Part shown: positions 8,556-18,374 of the stretch, in pieces
Layout of the letters: each line of letters begins with the position of its first letter
How positions within the stretch are numbered: the first letter of the stretch is position 1
From: B1SED10-75 sp964636865
Lineage (GTDB): Bacteria; Bacillota; Dethiobacteria; DTU022; PWGO01
Length of the DNA: 64,000 nucleotides
NCBI GenBank assembly: GCA_964636865.1
Contig: CAZWVJ010000006.1
Coordinates: forward strand, 28,765-92,764
Direction of reading: 5' to 3'
Translations under genes and position numbers: made by a program
Notes under the pieces: generated by a model
Database searches by the model: none
Seen by the model: the letters and a program-made list of their open reading frames with translations, nothing else
What the model was told of the DNA's origin: nothing

Positions 8556-9626
8556 TCACTCATAACTGCAAACTTCCCCGAGGAAATTTTCATTAACTTC
8601 GGTAATAAAATAAGCCAGCAAGCTTCCCGCCAAATAAATATCTTGAGCATGCACCATTTCTACCGGCGTATGCATATATCGCAACGGAATAGAAAGCAGG
8701 GCGCAGGGAACGCCTTCCCTGCTTACCTGTATAGAACGGGCATCGGTAGGGGTAGCTCCGGGCGAGGGTTCCAAAACATAAGGAATACGAGATTCTTCGG
8801 CGAGTTTTTGTAATTTATCACTCAATACCTGATGGATATTAGGGCCCACTGCAATAGCAGGGCCTTTACCTAATTCCGCAGTATCTTCCTGGTCTACGCC
8901 GGGCATGTTCCCATGGCAAACATCCACTGCCACCCCAATATCAGGCATAATTTCATAAGTTGAAGTAACTGCCCCCCTGGCTCCTACTTCTTCCTGCACC
9001 GTTCCCACAAAATAAACATCCGCCTGGTGGACAAGGCGTTGAAGTTCGCTGGCAGCATAAATTAAGCACATCACACCTGCCCGATCATCCAAAGCCTTAC
9101 CGGTTAGACAAGAAGAATCTTTCATCTGTCTCAAATTGCGGTGAATAGAAATAATATCGCCTACACGCACGATTTCTCGAGTTTGTTCCACCGGCAGTGC
9201 TACATCAACATGCATGTCTTCTATGCGCATTTCTTTTTGTATTTCTGTAGAAGTTACCAGGTGGGGTGATTTGGGTCCGATAACACCAATTAAATCTTTT
9301 TTCCCATGTACTATCACCGTCTGCCCCCACAAAGTTCGCGGGTCAAATCCACCGATAGGGGTAAACCTTATAAACCCGTGTTCACTTATTTCATTTACCA
9401 TGAGGCCGATTTCATCCAGGTGCGCAGAAACAAAAACTTTTTGCCTTTTACGGGATGAGCGGCGAGAAGCTCCTTTTTTATAGGCTACCAGGTTGCCTAA
9501 CAAATCTCTTTTAATCTGGTGGACATAAGGTTCTATATGTTTCGCAGCCACCTCCGCCGCTGAGTTCTCTGCACCGGCAACTCCACTGGCTTCCGTCAAC
9601 TCCTTGAGTATTGCATCCACTTCCAT
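8556..9626 (-). CDS. M42 family metallo-aminopeptidase (third paralogue)
   Basis: The most divergent of the three copies (356 aa from the ATG at 9626). Motifs: SAHLDEIG, ALDDRAG, TVQEEVG, VAVDVC and LRYMHT. The frame extends to a GTG at 9635, but AAAGG sits right against that GTG and nine bases before the ATG, so I prefer the ATG. About 127 bp without a gene separates it from the second paralogue. The MetE-like gene ends 31 bp upstream. Confidence 0.88.
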   Translation of the reverse strand: MEVDAILKELTEASGVAGAENSAAEVAAKHIEPYVHQIKRDLLGNLVAYKKGASRRSSRKRQKVFVSAHLDEIGLMVNEISEHGFIRFTPIGGFDPRTLWGQTVIVHGKKDLIGVIGPKSPHLVTSTEIQKEMRIEDMHVDVALPVEQTREIVRVGDIISIHRNLRQMKDSSCLTGKALDDRAGVMCLIYAASELQRLVHQADVYFVGTVQEEVGARGAVTSTYEIMPDIGVAVDVCHGNMPGVDQEDTAELGKGPAIAVGPNIHQVLSDKLQKLAEESRIPYVLEPSPGATPTDARSIQVSREGVPCALLSIPLRYMHTPVEMVHAQDIYLAGSLLAYFITEVNENFLGEVCSYE

Positions 9627-9657
9627 AGAAGTCACCCTTTCTCCCGTTTAACCGGAA

Positions 9658-10728
9658 TTACAGGTTTTGCTCTACCTCCCGCAACAAACGGTATACTTTC
9701 TCCGCCTGAGCTTCCGTAAGAGTACCCGCGCCGCAACTTGGCGTAACCATTAACTGCTCTTCCAACAACCGGCGCTCCACGCCATGCGAAACCAGTGTGT
9801 CTATGCCCTCTCTCAATTTAGCCATAAGTGATTCCGCATTTTCTTCCTCAATTTCTTGCGAAGTAGGGACTATTCCCCAGGAAAGGATACCGCCTCTCTG
9901 CAGGAAATCTTTCAATTGATCAGTGTAGACAAGCATGGAAGAAAAATAGCCATAAGCGTCAAAATTAACCACATCCAAAGGCAAATCAAACAATAAAGAC
10001 CAGTCTACTCCGGCACAGCAATGCACACCGGACACCCCCCCGGCATTTTTTATCCCGGTCACCATCTCCTGCACGCTTTGCTGGATAAATTCCCTGCTTA
10101 ATCCTACATAAGTGGAAGTTCCATAGCCATAAATAGCAGGATCATCAATAAAAATAAGAACCGGCTTTTGAAAAGCAGCCAACTTCTGCAGTTGCCAGCA
10201 AGATTGGTAAGTAAGGGTTTTAACCAGTATTTCCCGCAGCTGATCATTATAAAAAGCGGCACTTCCGGCAGGGTCTGTTACCTGTAAGCCTATTACCAAA
10301 GGCCCGCTTACTTGCCCCTTAATTACTTCCACTTCCGAGGCTTCCCAGTTTTCCTGCAAAAAAGCATAAAAACCTTCCGCCGTATCAGCGGGAAAAGCAA
10401 ACATTTCACCAACGTTTGACTCTGTAAAATTGTTTTCTTCCACCTCTACCAGCGTCTCATAATAATTAAGCACCCGTTCATCCCAGTCGGGGGCATCTGT
10501 ACGAAAGTAAGGCTTCCCGTCATCTTCCTCTTCCGAAGTAACTAACCCTGCCTGGACAAGGGGAGCAAGATACTGCCTCACAATGCCCTCGCGAGGGTTT
10601 CTGCGGGGCAGTTGAGGCCAGTGGGGAATATACTGCAGATTTTCTTTAATTAAATTTATGCCTTCGTCTACAGATTGGTGGGGTAAACTTCCGATACCGG
10701 TTGCCCTGTGCATTAGTTTCGTGTGCAA
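9658..10728 (-). CDS. MetE C-terminal-domain-like (UROD/MetE superfamily) protein
   Basis: The 356-aa protein resembles the zinc-binding C-terminal barrel of cobalamin-independent methionine synthase without its N-terminal half. TGIGSLPH lies at the N-terminus. Candidate zinc ligands are His and Cys in GVHCCAG and Cys in TPSCGAG; the acidic ligand may be in VNFDAY. Such short 'core MetE' proteins in anaerobes are thought to move methyl groups, some from corrinoid carriers, but the substrate here is unknown. The start is TTG: GGAGG lies seven bases before it, while the next ATG (10713) is 22 bases away. Confidence 0.7.
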   Translation of the reverse strand: MHTKLMHRATGIGSLPHQSVDEGINLIKENLQYIPHWPQLPRRNPREGIVRQYLAPLVQAGLVTSEEEDDGKPYFRTDAPDWDERVLNYYETLVEVEENNFTESNVGEMFAFPADTAEGFYAFLQENWEASEVEVIKGQVSGPLVIGLQVTDPAGSAAFYNDQLREILVKTLTYQSCWQLQKLAAFQKPVLIFIDDPAIYGYGTSTYVGLSREFIQQSVQEMVTGIKNAGGVSGVHCCAGVDWSLLFDLPLDVVNFDAYGYFSSMLVYTDQLKDFLQRGGILSWGIVPTSQEIEEENAESLMAKLREGIDTLVSHGVERRLLEEQLMVTPSCGAGTLTEAQAEKVYRLLREVEQNL

Positions 10729-10874
10729 AATAAGACCTCCCTATCCTAAACTAAAGTTAGTTCCTTTTGTTTCCTTAATTAACACCAATAGTTTTTTATT
10801 CTTTATATATTGGGGGTTCAAGTTTTATTCACTCCCAAATATTTCCAGATTATTTAGCACCTCTTTAATTTATT

Positions 10875-12503
10875 CTAAGATTCTTCTTTAATTAAATTTA
10901 GGATTTTGTTATTTTTAAAAACTGACGGCATTTCTTTACAAAGCAAACCATATTCAATACTGTCCACCAATGCCATCCAACTTGCTTCAATTATATTTGC
11001 GGAAACACCCACCGTACTCCAGGCTATTTCATCGTTCTTAGACTCCAATAAAACTCTTACCTGAGCACCGGTGCCATCTCGCGCTTCCAAAACCCTTACT
11101 TTGTAGTCCACAAGTTTGATGTTCTTCATTTCCGGGTATACTTCCTCCATTGCTTTGCGCAGGGCATGGTCCAGAGCATTAACAGGCCCGTTGCCTTCGG
11201 CGGCAGTGTGAATTTTCTTATCACCCACAGAAACTTTGATGGTAGCTTCACAAAGAGCTTCCCCATCTCCGTTTTTCTCTACAATAACCCTAAAACCTTC
11301 CAAGTTAAACAAGCTCCGGTATGCATTCATAACCTTCCAGACCATAAGCTCAAAGGAACCTTCTGCTGCTTCAAATTGGTACCCCTGGTGCTCCATTTCC
11401 TTAATTCTCTCTACAATCCTTTGGGTTTCCGGAGTTTCTTTCAAAAGCTCAATGTTATTTTGGCGTGCTTTGAAAAGAACATTACTTTTGCCCCCAAGCT
11501 CTGATACAAGTATACGCCGGCGGTTTCCAATTAATTCAGGCTTAAGGTGCTCATAAGTTTCAGGAGCTTTACTTACAGCGTCTACATGCACACCACCCTT
11601 GTGGGCAAAAGCATTAAAGCCCACATAAGGCTGGTCTTCAGAAGGTATCATGTTACATAATTCCGCCACATAATGAGAAATGTCGGTTAGTTTTTTGAGT
11701 TTGCTCTTGGAAAGCACATTCATTTTAAGCTTGAACTTCAGGGTAGGGATGATAGTGCATAAATTAGCATTGCCGCATCTTTCCCCATAGCCATTGATAG
11801 TACCCTGCACATGCCTTATTCCCTCACGCACCGCCATGGTAGAATTAGCCACAGCCATTCCTCCGTCATTATGGACATGAATCCCCAAAGGGGAAGTGAT
11901 TGTTTTTTTAACTTCCTTAACGATGCTCTGCATTTCCCAGGGCATGATTCCTCCATTGGTATCACACAGCACTATGAGGTCGGCTCCGTTTTCTGCAGCC
12001 ACTTCAAGGGTTTTCAGGGCATATTCGGGATTTTGTTTGTAACCGTCAAAAAAATGTTCAGCATCAAATATTACCTGCTTATCCAGTCCCTTGAAATATT
12101 CTATGGTATCACCGATCATCTCCAGGTTTTCATTCAGATCGGTTTCCAGGGCATTAGTAACCTGGAAATCCCAGCTCTTCCCAAAGATCGTCACTGTGGC
12201 TGTATCAGCTGCCGCGATAGCAGCTATATTTTTATCTTCATCAACTTTAATGCCAGGTTTGCGGGTACTGCCAAAAGCAGTAATCCGGCAGTTTTCAAAT
12301 TTCATTTCTTTTACCGCTTCAAAAAATTCTATATCCTTGGGATTGGAACCCGGCCAGCCCCCTTCAATATAATCGACCCCCAATTCATCAAGTTTTTCCG
12401 CAATTTTAAGCTTATCTTTAACTGAAAGGGATATACCTTCCCGTTGGGCACCATCCCGCAATGTGGTATCATACAACTCCACTTTTTTCCGTGCTGTAGC
12501 CAT
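10875..12503 (-). CDS. cimA: (R)-citramalate synthase CimA
   Basis: CimA condenses pyruvate and acetyl-CoA to citramalate, the first step of threonine-independent isoleucine synthesis. The DRE-TIM metallolyase barrel starts with VELYDTTLRDGAQREG; IHVHNDGGMAVANS carries the metal His ligands, and NGYGERCGN follows. A C-terminal LeuA-type regulatory domain spans about residues 400-535. The order of motifs fits CimA rather than 2-isopropylmalate synthase, though the two families are close. The ATG at 12503 has AAAGGAGGTG five bases upstream; an in-frame ATG at 12533 has none. 542 aa. A promoter lies at 12628-12656. Confidence 0.88.
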   Translation of the reverse strand: MATARKKVELYDTTLRDGAQREGISLSVKDKLKIAEKLDELGVDYIEGGWPGSNPKDIEFFEAVKEMKFENCRITAFGSTRKPGIKVDEDKNIAAIAAADTATVTIFGKSWDFQVTNALETDLNENLEMIGDTIEYFKGLDKQVIFDAEHFFDGYKQNPEYALKTLEVAAENGADLIVLCDTNGGIMPWEMQSIVKEVKKTITSPLGIHVHNDGGMAVANSTMAVREGIRHVQGTINGYGERCGNANLCTIIPTLKFKLKMNVLSKSKLKKLTDISHYVAELCNMIPSEDQPYVGFNAFAHKGGVHVDAVSKAPETYEHLKPELIGNRRRILVSELGGKSNVLFKARQNNIELLKETPETQRIVERIKEMEHQGYQFEAAEGSFELMVWKVMNAYRSLFNLEGFRVIVEKNGDGEALCEATIKVSVGDKKIHTAAEGNGPVNALDHALRKAMEEVYPEMKNIKLVDYKVRVLEARDGTGAQVRVLLESKNDEIAWSTVGVSANIIEASWMALVDSIEYGLLCKEMPSVFKNNKILNLIKEES

Positions 12504-12823
12504 AACTACACCTCCTTTACATCTCCATGGCATCTGCTATTTAAGCCATTTTTATATTTTTCTTTTTTATTTTTCAAGTCTTATCCCGGTTCGATTAGTT
12601 ACTCTTTATTTTACTAACATAATCAGTAGTATACCGTACTGCCTGTCTCTATACAAGGATATTGGAAAGTTTCCCTTTTTTTTCTTTCATTTTTGTATTT
12701 TCCTGATAATAACCAACAAATTTTACCATGTTTCCCTAAATGGTTTGAAATTATTTATAGTTAATCCATAATGCAGTTATACTTTAGAGAAGCTCAAATT
12801 AATTTTTGACCACGCCTGAAATT
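12504..12823. other. 320-bp intergenic region upstream of cimA
   Basis: Holds the cimA promoter (12628-12656) and a leader of about 118 nt in which I see no T-box or other recognisable riboswitch. The rest, next to the end of the DUF362 gene, is AT-rich and shows no gene or clear terminator. Confidence 0.5.
12628..12656 (-). promoter_or_regulatory. Promoter of cimA
   Basis: Minus strand TTGTAT, 17-bp spacer, TATACT, followed by the cimA gene about 120 bp downstream. The match to the -10 consensus is good and to the -35 moderate. Confidence 0.6.
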
Positions 12824-14038
12824 TTACATTTTCTTACGCTTTAATTCCACAGCATTATGTGGGCAGACCTCCTGGCAACAATAACAGCGGATACACGAAG
12901 AATGATCTATAAATAAAAGTTCCTGCCCTGCATCGTTTCCATTTTTATTTGCCCTGTCTTTTAAATTTTTGGAATCTTCCATGCAGGTGGAAGCGGGTTG
13001 ACTAATTATACACCCCACGGGGCAATGATCCAGGCAGGTTTTACAATGAGTGCACCGACTGCCAATATGAGGCCAGGGGCGATACAATTCGCGTATTTCC
13101 CGCAGGCGGGCGGGCATATATCTCCACAGAAAAGACCAACCACGCCCGGAAGCGCCCTTATCAAAATCCTGCAAGCGCAGTTCCTGAAACGGGCCGGATA
13201 TTTCTACATCAGAAAGATCCTTCTTTAAATATCCCCGTTTTACTGCCGCTTCCAAAACCGAAACTTCACCCGGAACATAACCGACCATACGGGCACAAGC
13301 AGCATCAAGCGCCAGGGCATCCGGTGAAGCCAGAAGAGCACCTAAAGTACGAGGACGCCCGCTTCGCGGCCCTAAGCCTTCCATAGCCACCACTGCATCT
13401 ACAAGGGAAAGGGAGGGTTTTATATTCAGGTATAAATCAAGGAGCATATGGCCAAAATCACCAACCCCGGGATGACGGAGATGATAATACCTCTTATAAT
13501 TACCCGCAATCAGGCCATAACAATTTTTCACTGCAGCTGTCAGCCCGGTGAGGGTGTGGGTCTTTAGTTTGGCTATATTGATAATAAGATCCATTTCCAT
13601 GGCTTCCGCTGAAACGGCAAATGTAGGACAGGTATGCGCTCCTTCCCAGGTAAGGAATTTTTTTTCTATCAGAGGCATCATTTCAGCTCCCGTATTTTGA
13701 ACTACCTCCGTTATACCGCTTACTTCTGCCACTTTTTGTAAACTGCCGTGCATAGAGCTATCGCCTATGTAAGCTTTTCCTCCTGCATTCTGCACAGCTT
13801 CAATTACTGCTTGTACCACCGCCGGGTGAGTGGTCACAGCATCTGCAGAGGGAGCGGGAGCCAATAAGTTAGGCTTAATAAGAACCCGGGAACCAGGGCT
13901 TACATAATTTTCAATCCCTCCATAATAATGTAATGTTTCCTTTAAAGCCTCATCCACAGTATTTTGCTCATAATTTCTGCAATGTGATATGCTTGCATAG
14001 CGAGGTCCCGATTCAAGATTTTCTTTTTCCTTGTTCAT
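12824..14038 (-). CDS. DUF362 domain protein with two [4Fe-4S] ferredoxin motifs
   Basis: The 404-aa protein has an N-terminal DUF362 region (about residues 15-300: PGSRVLIKPNLLAP, THPAVVQAVIEAV, KLKTHTLTGLTAAVKN, GLGPRSGRPRTLG) and a C-terminal dicluster ferredoxin region with CTHCKTCLDHCP and CIRCYCCQEVCP. The two motifs are separated by an insert of about 37 residues, longer than usual. DUF362-ferredoxin proteins are common in anaerobes and their reaction is unknown; an electron-transfer role is inferred from the clusters. It appears to be a single-gene unit between cimA and a divergent small gene. Confidence 0.85.
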   Translation of the reverse strand: MNKEKENLESGPRYASISHCRNYEQNTVDEALKETLHYYGGIENYVSPGSRVLIKPNLLAPAPSADAVTTHPAVVQAVIEAVQNAGGKAYIGDSSMHGSLQKVAEVSGITEVVQNTGAEMMPLIEKKFLTWEGAHTCPTFAVSAEAMEMDLIINIAKLKTHTLTGLTAAVKNCYGLIAGNYKRYYHLRHPGVGDFGHMLLDLYLNIKPSLSLVDAVVAMEGLGPRSGRPRTLGALLASPDALALDAACARMVGYVPGEVSVLEAAVKRGYLKKDLSDVEISGPFQELRLQDFDKGASGRGWSFLWRYMPARLREIRELYRPWPHIGSRCTHCKTCLDHCPVGCIISQPASTCMEDSKNLKDRANKNGNDAGQELLFIDHSSCIRCYCCQEVCPHNAVELKRKKM

Positions 14039-14192
14039 CCTGTTTTAAGCGAAGATACTCCCACTTTTAAGCGATAGCATAAGTGGAAGAGGAATCGCCA
14101 CTCCTCCTTTCTTTCTACCAAGCTTCTAAATTATGAATAAGTTAACAAGTTAACACACAGCGTACCATTAAATATAGCAGGATGGCATAGAT

Positions 14193-14221
14193 TTGACAAA
14201 ACTACCAATAAAAATTAAACT
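14193..14221 (+). promoter_or_regulatory. Promoter of the small zinc-ribbon membrane protein gene
   Basis: TTGACA, 17-bp spacer, TAAACT on the plus strand, about 110 bp before the gene at 14329. Confidence 0.55.
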
Positions 14222-14328
14222 TAAGCTGAAATGAGCGGCTGTAATAATATGGAGGCTTAAGTCAAAAATTAATAAAAATTAATTTTTGGTTTTTTATATT
14301 TGGAAAGGACAAAAAATATGCCTCCAGG

Positions 14329-14640
14329 ATGGATGGTATATTAATGTTTACTGCAAAAAATGAACAGAAAGAATCTGAAAATCACCACAACAAAAACAGC
14401 GGCCGCTGTAACCACTGCGGAAAAGAATTAATAGAAACAGAAGCACATTCCAAAGTGGTTCGAGATGGCATTTCCACAGATTACATGGCATTACCTTTTA
14501 TTTATCGCCGCAAGCAGCTGTGTGAAGTCTGTTTCAAATTTTTTAGCAAGAAAGAACGTTTGGATAGGGTTTTAGCTATTATTGGGCTTATCATAGTGAT
14601 AACCCTGATTTTCTCGGTAATGCTTCCCGCATTTTTTTAA
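14329..14640 (+). CDS. Small membrane protein with an N-terminal zinc-binding motif
   Basis: A 103-aa protein of unknown function. Two CxxC pairs (CNHCGKEL near residue 28 and CEVCFKFF near residue 64) would form a zinc ribbon. One hydrophobic helix follows at the C-terminus (about residues 81-101, LAIIGLIIVITLIF), so the ribbon probably faces the cytoplasm. AAAGGA lies about 20 bases before the first ATG; a second in-frame ATG at 14344 is possible. The gene has its own promoter-like sequence and is divergent from the DUF362 gene. Confidence 0.6.
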   Translation: MDGILMFTAKNEQKESENHHNKNSGRCNHCGKELIETEAHSKVVRDGISTDYMALPFIYRRKQLCEVCFKFFSKKERLDRVLAIIGLIIVITLIFSVMLPAFF

Positions 14641-14751
14641 TAAAACGGTTGCCGGTAATTTGCCCGGTTCTATTACTTCCCTCTCTCATTTAGGAGTCTG
14701 CGCCAGAGTGCTTTATTTTTTTACCCTAAGTCAGCTTGTTTATCCCTTTAA

Positions 14752-16494
14752 TTAGAAATTAAACAAGGTAAAACCAGAGTTCAGCAGCGATTGGGTATAA
14801 GAGTGCTCGGGTTGATGAATTATCCTGGAAGGGGTAGTTTCTTCAACAATGCGGCCGGCCTGCATTACACCGACTCGATCTCCGGCTCTGGCGGCCAATG
14901 CCAGGTCATGAGTAATCAGGAAAAGGGCAAAACCTCTTTCGTTCTGCAGATGCAACAGAAGCTTAATCACTTTGGCCTGAACACTTGCATCCAGTGAAGC
15001 GCTGGGCTCATCAGCAACGAGCAAGCGGGGCTCCAAAACCAAAGCCCGGGCTAATGCTACCCGCTGTAATTCTCCCCCACTCAGGTGATGGGGATATTCA
15101 TTTAGAAAGTGGTCATTAGTAGGCAATTCCACCCATTCCAAAGAGCGGCAAACAGCTTCCCGCCGGCTTTGTTCATCTCCTATTTTTTGAATAATCAGGG
15201 GTTCAGCTACCAACTCTGATACCGTCAAACGGTGACTTAGAGCTTCGCCGGCATTCTGAAAGAGCATTTGCAAATCCCGGCTTAATTCTTTCTTTGCTCT
15301 GCCCTTGAAGCGCCGGAGTTCTGTCCCCTGAAAAAACACTTCCCCTCGAAAAGGGGGATCTACACCGGCCAGGATACGCCCCAGAGTACTTTTCCCAGAT
15401 CCGCTTTCTCCCACCAGGGCATAAACTTCTCCTTCTCTTAAATTTATATTTACACCGCTCACCGCCTCCAGATAAGACGATCCGCCGCTTTCGGATACGC
15501 CGTTATAACCATTCAGGCTGTATCGCTGGATTAACCCCTTCCCGCGAAGAATCTCAATCACCCCTCCCCGGTGGCAAGACAGATACCACCCGGAATTAAC
15601 TTCAGCAGGAGCAGGTTGAGGGTGTTCCCGAACACAAACTTCTAAAGACTGAGTACAGCGAGGATGAAAAGGGCATCCGCCCGGACGTTCGCTTAAAGAA
15701 GGAAATTCTCCGCGAATACCCTGCAATTCCCTGGGGCCATCAAGAGTCGGATAGGCACGCACCAGGGAACGGGTATAGGGATGAAGAGGGGTTTGCAAAA
15801 AAGAACTAGTAGGCGCTTGTTCCAGGATAGAACCGCAATAAAGGACCGCAGTCTGAGAAGCCAGCCTGGCCACAGCTGATAGATCATGAGAAATGACCAG
15901 CACTGTCCTTTCCTCGCTTAATTCTTCCAATAAATCGAGAATTTCCGACTTGGTAAGGGCATCCAGGGAGGATACGGGTTCGTCAAGAATAAGAAGTTCC
16001 GGATCCGTAACCAGGGCCATAGCCAACAAGGCTTTTTGTACTTCACCTCCGCTGAGGGTGAAGGGATATCGATAAAAGAATGATTCCCCCAACCCAACAC
16101 GGCTTAAAAGCCGGGCAGCTCTCTGATAAGCTTCTTCTTTTTGGTGGGGAAGTTCTTTCAGGGAAGGTTCCATAACCTGATCAATCAGGGGAATCATAGG
16201 AGTGAGCATCTCTCCGGACTGCTGCCTGACCATGGAAATGGAAGATCCCCGCACCTTTTCCCACTCCCGTGATGATTTATGCAATAACTCTTCACCCCTG
16301 AATTTAACCGAGCCTGTCACTCTGCCTGCAGACATTCCCATAACTGTAAGCGCCAGGGTGCTTTTTCCCGAACCGGATTCGCCCACTATCCCCCATCTCT
16401 CGCCTTTCTTCACGGACAAGTTCACCCCGTTCAAAACAGGCAAGTTTCCATGAGAGGTGGGAACTTTTACGGTTAAGTCACTAATCTCCAGCAT
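14752..16494 (-). CDS. Peptide/nickel-type ABC transporter, fused two-domain ATPase (DppD-DppF type)
   Basis: The 580-aa protein joins two ATPases. Domain 1 (about 1-310): Walker A GESGSGKS, signature LSGGEVQ, Walker B LLILDEP, ending in the cysteine-containing GGCPFHPRC motif typical of oligopeptide ATPases. Domain 2 (about 320-580): Walker A GESGSGKS, signature LSGGELQR, Walker B LLVADEP. The family uses two separate subunits more often than one fused chain. It overlaps the upstream permease gene by 14 bp and is the last gene of the import operon. Confidence 0.92.
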   Translation of the reverse strand: MLEISDLTVKVPTSHGNLPVLNGVNLSVKKGERWGIVGESGSGKSTLALTVMGMSAGRVTGSVKFRGEELLHKSSREWEKVRGSSISMVRQQSGEMLTPMIPLIDQVMEPSLKELPHQKEEAYQRAARLLSRVGLGESFFYRYPFTLSGGEVQKALLAMALVTDPELLILDEPVSSLDALTKSEILDLLEELSEERTVLVISHDLSAVARLASQTAVLYCGSILEQAPTSSFLQTPLHPYTRSLVRAYPTLDGPRELQGIRGEFPSLSERPGGCPFHPRCTQSLEVCVREHPQPAPAEVNSGWYLSCHRGGVIEILRGKGLIQRYSLNGYNGVSESGGSSYLEAVSGVNINLREGEVYALVGESGSGKSTLGRILAGVDPPFRGEVFFQGTELRRFKGRAKKELSRDLQMLFQNAGEALSHRLTVSELVAEPLIIQKIGDEQSRREAVCRSLEWVELPTNDHFLNEYPHHLSGGELQRVALARALVLEPRLLVADEPSASLDASVQAKVIKLLLHLQNERGFALFLITHDLALAARAGDRVGVMQAGRIVEETTPSRIIHQPEHSYTQSLLNSGFTLFNF

Positions 16495-17332
16495 AAGTCG
16501 GCCTCCTCAAACGCGGATCCAGAGCAGATTCCAAAGCGTAACCCACCAGGGCAAAAGCAATAATAGTAAAAGATATAGCCAGCGCCGGCGGTAGTAACCA
16601 CCACAACCAGGCCTCGGTAAACATAAATTCCCGGGCATAATGCAACATCAGCCCCCAGCTTTTCTGAGTAGGATCAAATATACCCAAAAAAGCCATTCCG
16701 GCCTCCATAAATACAGCCCGGCGCACCATCTGGACAAAATTAACCGCCAAAAGGGGGTAAAGCTCGGGGACCAGGTGACGGGCAGCCACATAACTATTGC
16801 CGGCGCCAAAATGCCGGGCAGCGGCTATATGCCCCTGTCCTCTTAAAGTAAGAACCTGCGCCCATATTATGCGGGCACCCGGGGGCCAAAACAGGAGGGA
16901 AAACAATGCTACCAAGGTAAATTCCCCCGGTTGCACATACGCCGCCACCAAAAGCACTACCAGGAATATGGGAATTACCAGCATGACATCCACCAGGCGC
17001 AGGATCAAACGCTCTGCCCAGCCCCGGAAAATACCGGCTATTAACCCTATACAAAGACTGATCAGGGTAGCAAATAAAGCAGACAGGGTGCCCACCATTA
17101 AAGTGGTGCGAGCACCGTAAAGCAGTTCGCTAAAAATGTCCTGCCCTACTTCATTAGTGCCCAGCAAGTGAGATAAAGAGGGAGAACTCAACGGCTCAGC
17201 AACGTAAGCAAAAGGATCATAGGGTGCCAGCCAGGCAGCACCAACAGCTGCTACTGCCAGCAAACCGATCATATAGAGGCCTTTGCGGCCCATGCAGTCT
17301 TTCTTAAGTTCGTTCCAATAATTGACGTGCAT
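16481..17332 (-). CDS. ABC transporter permease, DppC/NikC type
   Basis: The 283-aa inner-membrane permease has about six hydrophobic segments and an N-terminal helix near residues 18-35 (GLYMIGLLAVAAVGAAWL). The DppC-type LLGTNEVGQDIFS motif is near residue 56. The family EAA-type loop is recognisable around ARHFGAGNSYVAARHLVPEL. It overlaps both its neighbours (14 and 29 bp), so translation is probably coupled. Confidence 0.92.
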   Translation of the reverse strand: MHVNYWNELKKDCMGRKGLYMIGLLAVAAVGAAWLAPYDPFAYVAEPLSSPSLSHLLGTNEVGQDIFSELLYGARTTLMVGTLSALFATLISLCIGLIAGIFRGWAERLILRLVDVMLVIPIFLVVLLVAAYVQPGEFTLVALFSLLFWPPGARIIWAQVLTLRGQGHIAAARHFGAGNSYVAARHLVPELYPLLAVNFVQMVRRAVFMEAGMAFLGIFDPTQKSWGLMLHYAREFMFTEAWLWWLLPPALAISFTIIAFALVGYALESALDPRLRRPTYAGD

Positions 17333-18290
17333 CTTTTTCCCTCAATCTGGGATCAATTTTTTGAGAACCCCAATCAGCCAAAAAGTTAAAAAGTAACACA
17401 CAGACGGTGATCAAGAGCAAACAACCATGTATGGTAGGATAATCATGATACTGCACAGCCACGTAAAACAGGTGCCCTAATCCGGGATAAGCAAAAACAA
17501 TTTCTACAAAGAGCACCCCGGTAAACAACAACCCCACACTCATTCCCAAACGGGTAATAACCGGAGACAAAGCCCCTCTAGCTGCATGCCTGTAGCGAAC
17601 CAAGCGGTCTCTTAAGCCTTTGCTCCTGGCTGTAAAAACATAAGGTTTCCCTTTTACATTAATGAGGGCACTCCTCATAAGCAAAAAATTCCGCGGCAGC
17701 TGCCCCAGGGTTAAAGTTAAAGCAGGTAAAAAAAGGTGCCGGGAAATATCCGCCAGGCGGGCCAATCCGGTATAATCCATGTGCGGGGAAGCTCCCCCGG
17801 AGATAGGAAATAAAGGCAGAAAAAAACCCAATAATAGCAAGAGCAAAATGCCCAATACAAATCCCGGCATACCGTTTAGTAACATAACCAGCACCATGGA
17901 AACCCGATCAAATTTCAATCCCCGCCTCCAGGCAGATTCCACTCCCCAAATGATGCCCAGCACCCCCGAAACTAAAAGGGAAGTAACAACCAGCATAAGC
18001 GTCCAGGGCAGAGCACCTAAGAGCACCTGGGAAACAGGAGCGCGGAAATAGTAGGAATAACCCAAATCTCCTTGGAAAAGGTTTGAAAAGTAAACCACAA
18101 ATTGTTCCCCTATTGGCTTATCCAGGCCGTATCTTTCCAGCAGGTAAGATTCCATCTGCGGAGTCATCTCCACCAGCGCGCCTCCGTACATAGCCGAAAG
18201 GGGATCCCCGGGCATGAGACGGGGAATAATAAAGTTCAATATGAGTATAATTAGCAGAGCCAGGGCATAATCTCCGATACGTCTTCTCAA
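17304..18290 (-). CDS. ABC transporter permease, DppB/NikB type
   Basis: The 328-aa permease begins with a transmembrane helix (ALALLIILILNFIIPRLMPGDP; the PGDP motif is typical of DppB). A large extracytoplasmic loop follows, then several further helices, with the coupling loop near ARSKGLRDRLVRYRHAARGALSP. It starts with TTG and GGAG ten bases upstream. It lies between the substrate-binding protein and the DppC-type permease. Confidence 0.92.
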   Translation of the reverse strand: MRRRIGDYALALLIILILNFIIPRLMPGDPLSAMYGGALVEMTPQMESYLLERYGLDKPIGEQFVVYFSNLFQGDLGYSYYFRAPVSQVLLGALPWTLMLVVTSLLVSGVLGIIWGVESAWRRGLKFDRVSMVLVMLLNGMPGFVLGILLLLLLGFFLPLFPISGGASPHMDYTGLARLADISRHLFLPALTLTLGQLPRNFLLMRSALINVKGKPYVFTARSKGLRDRLVRYRHAARGALSPVITRLGMSVGLLFTGVLFVEIVFAYPGLGHLFYVAVQYHDYPTIHGCLLLITVCVLLFNFLADWGSQKIDPRLREKDARQLLERT

Positions 18291-18374
18291 CTCCGCAAAT
18301 CTCCTTTCTTCCGAGGTCTACCGGTTATTCAGCTTTTATTTATTTTTCCGGAATTTAACTGTAATTTAAAGCTT

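Noticed and set aside
12504..12621. T-box or other riboswitch in the cimA leader
   Set aside because: I looked for the conserved T-box AGGGTGGNACCGCG sequence and a terminator and found neither.
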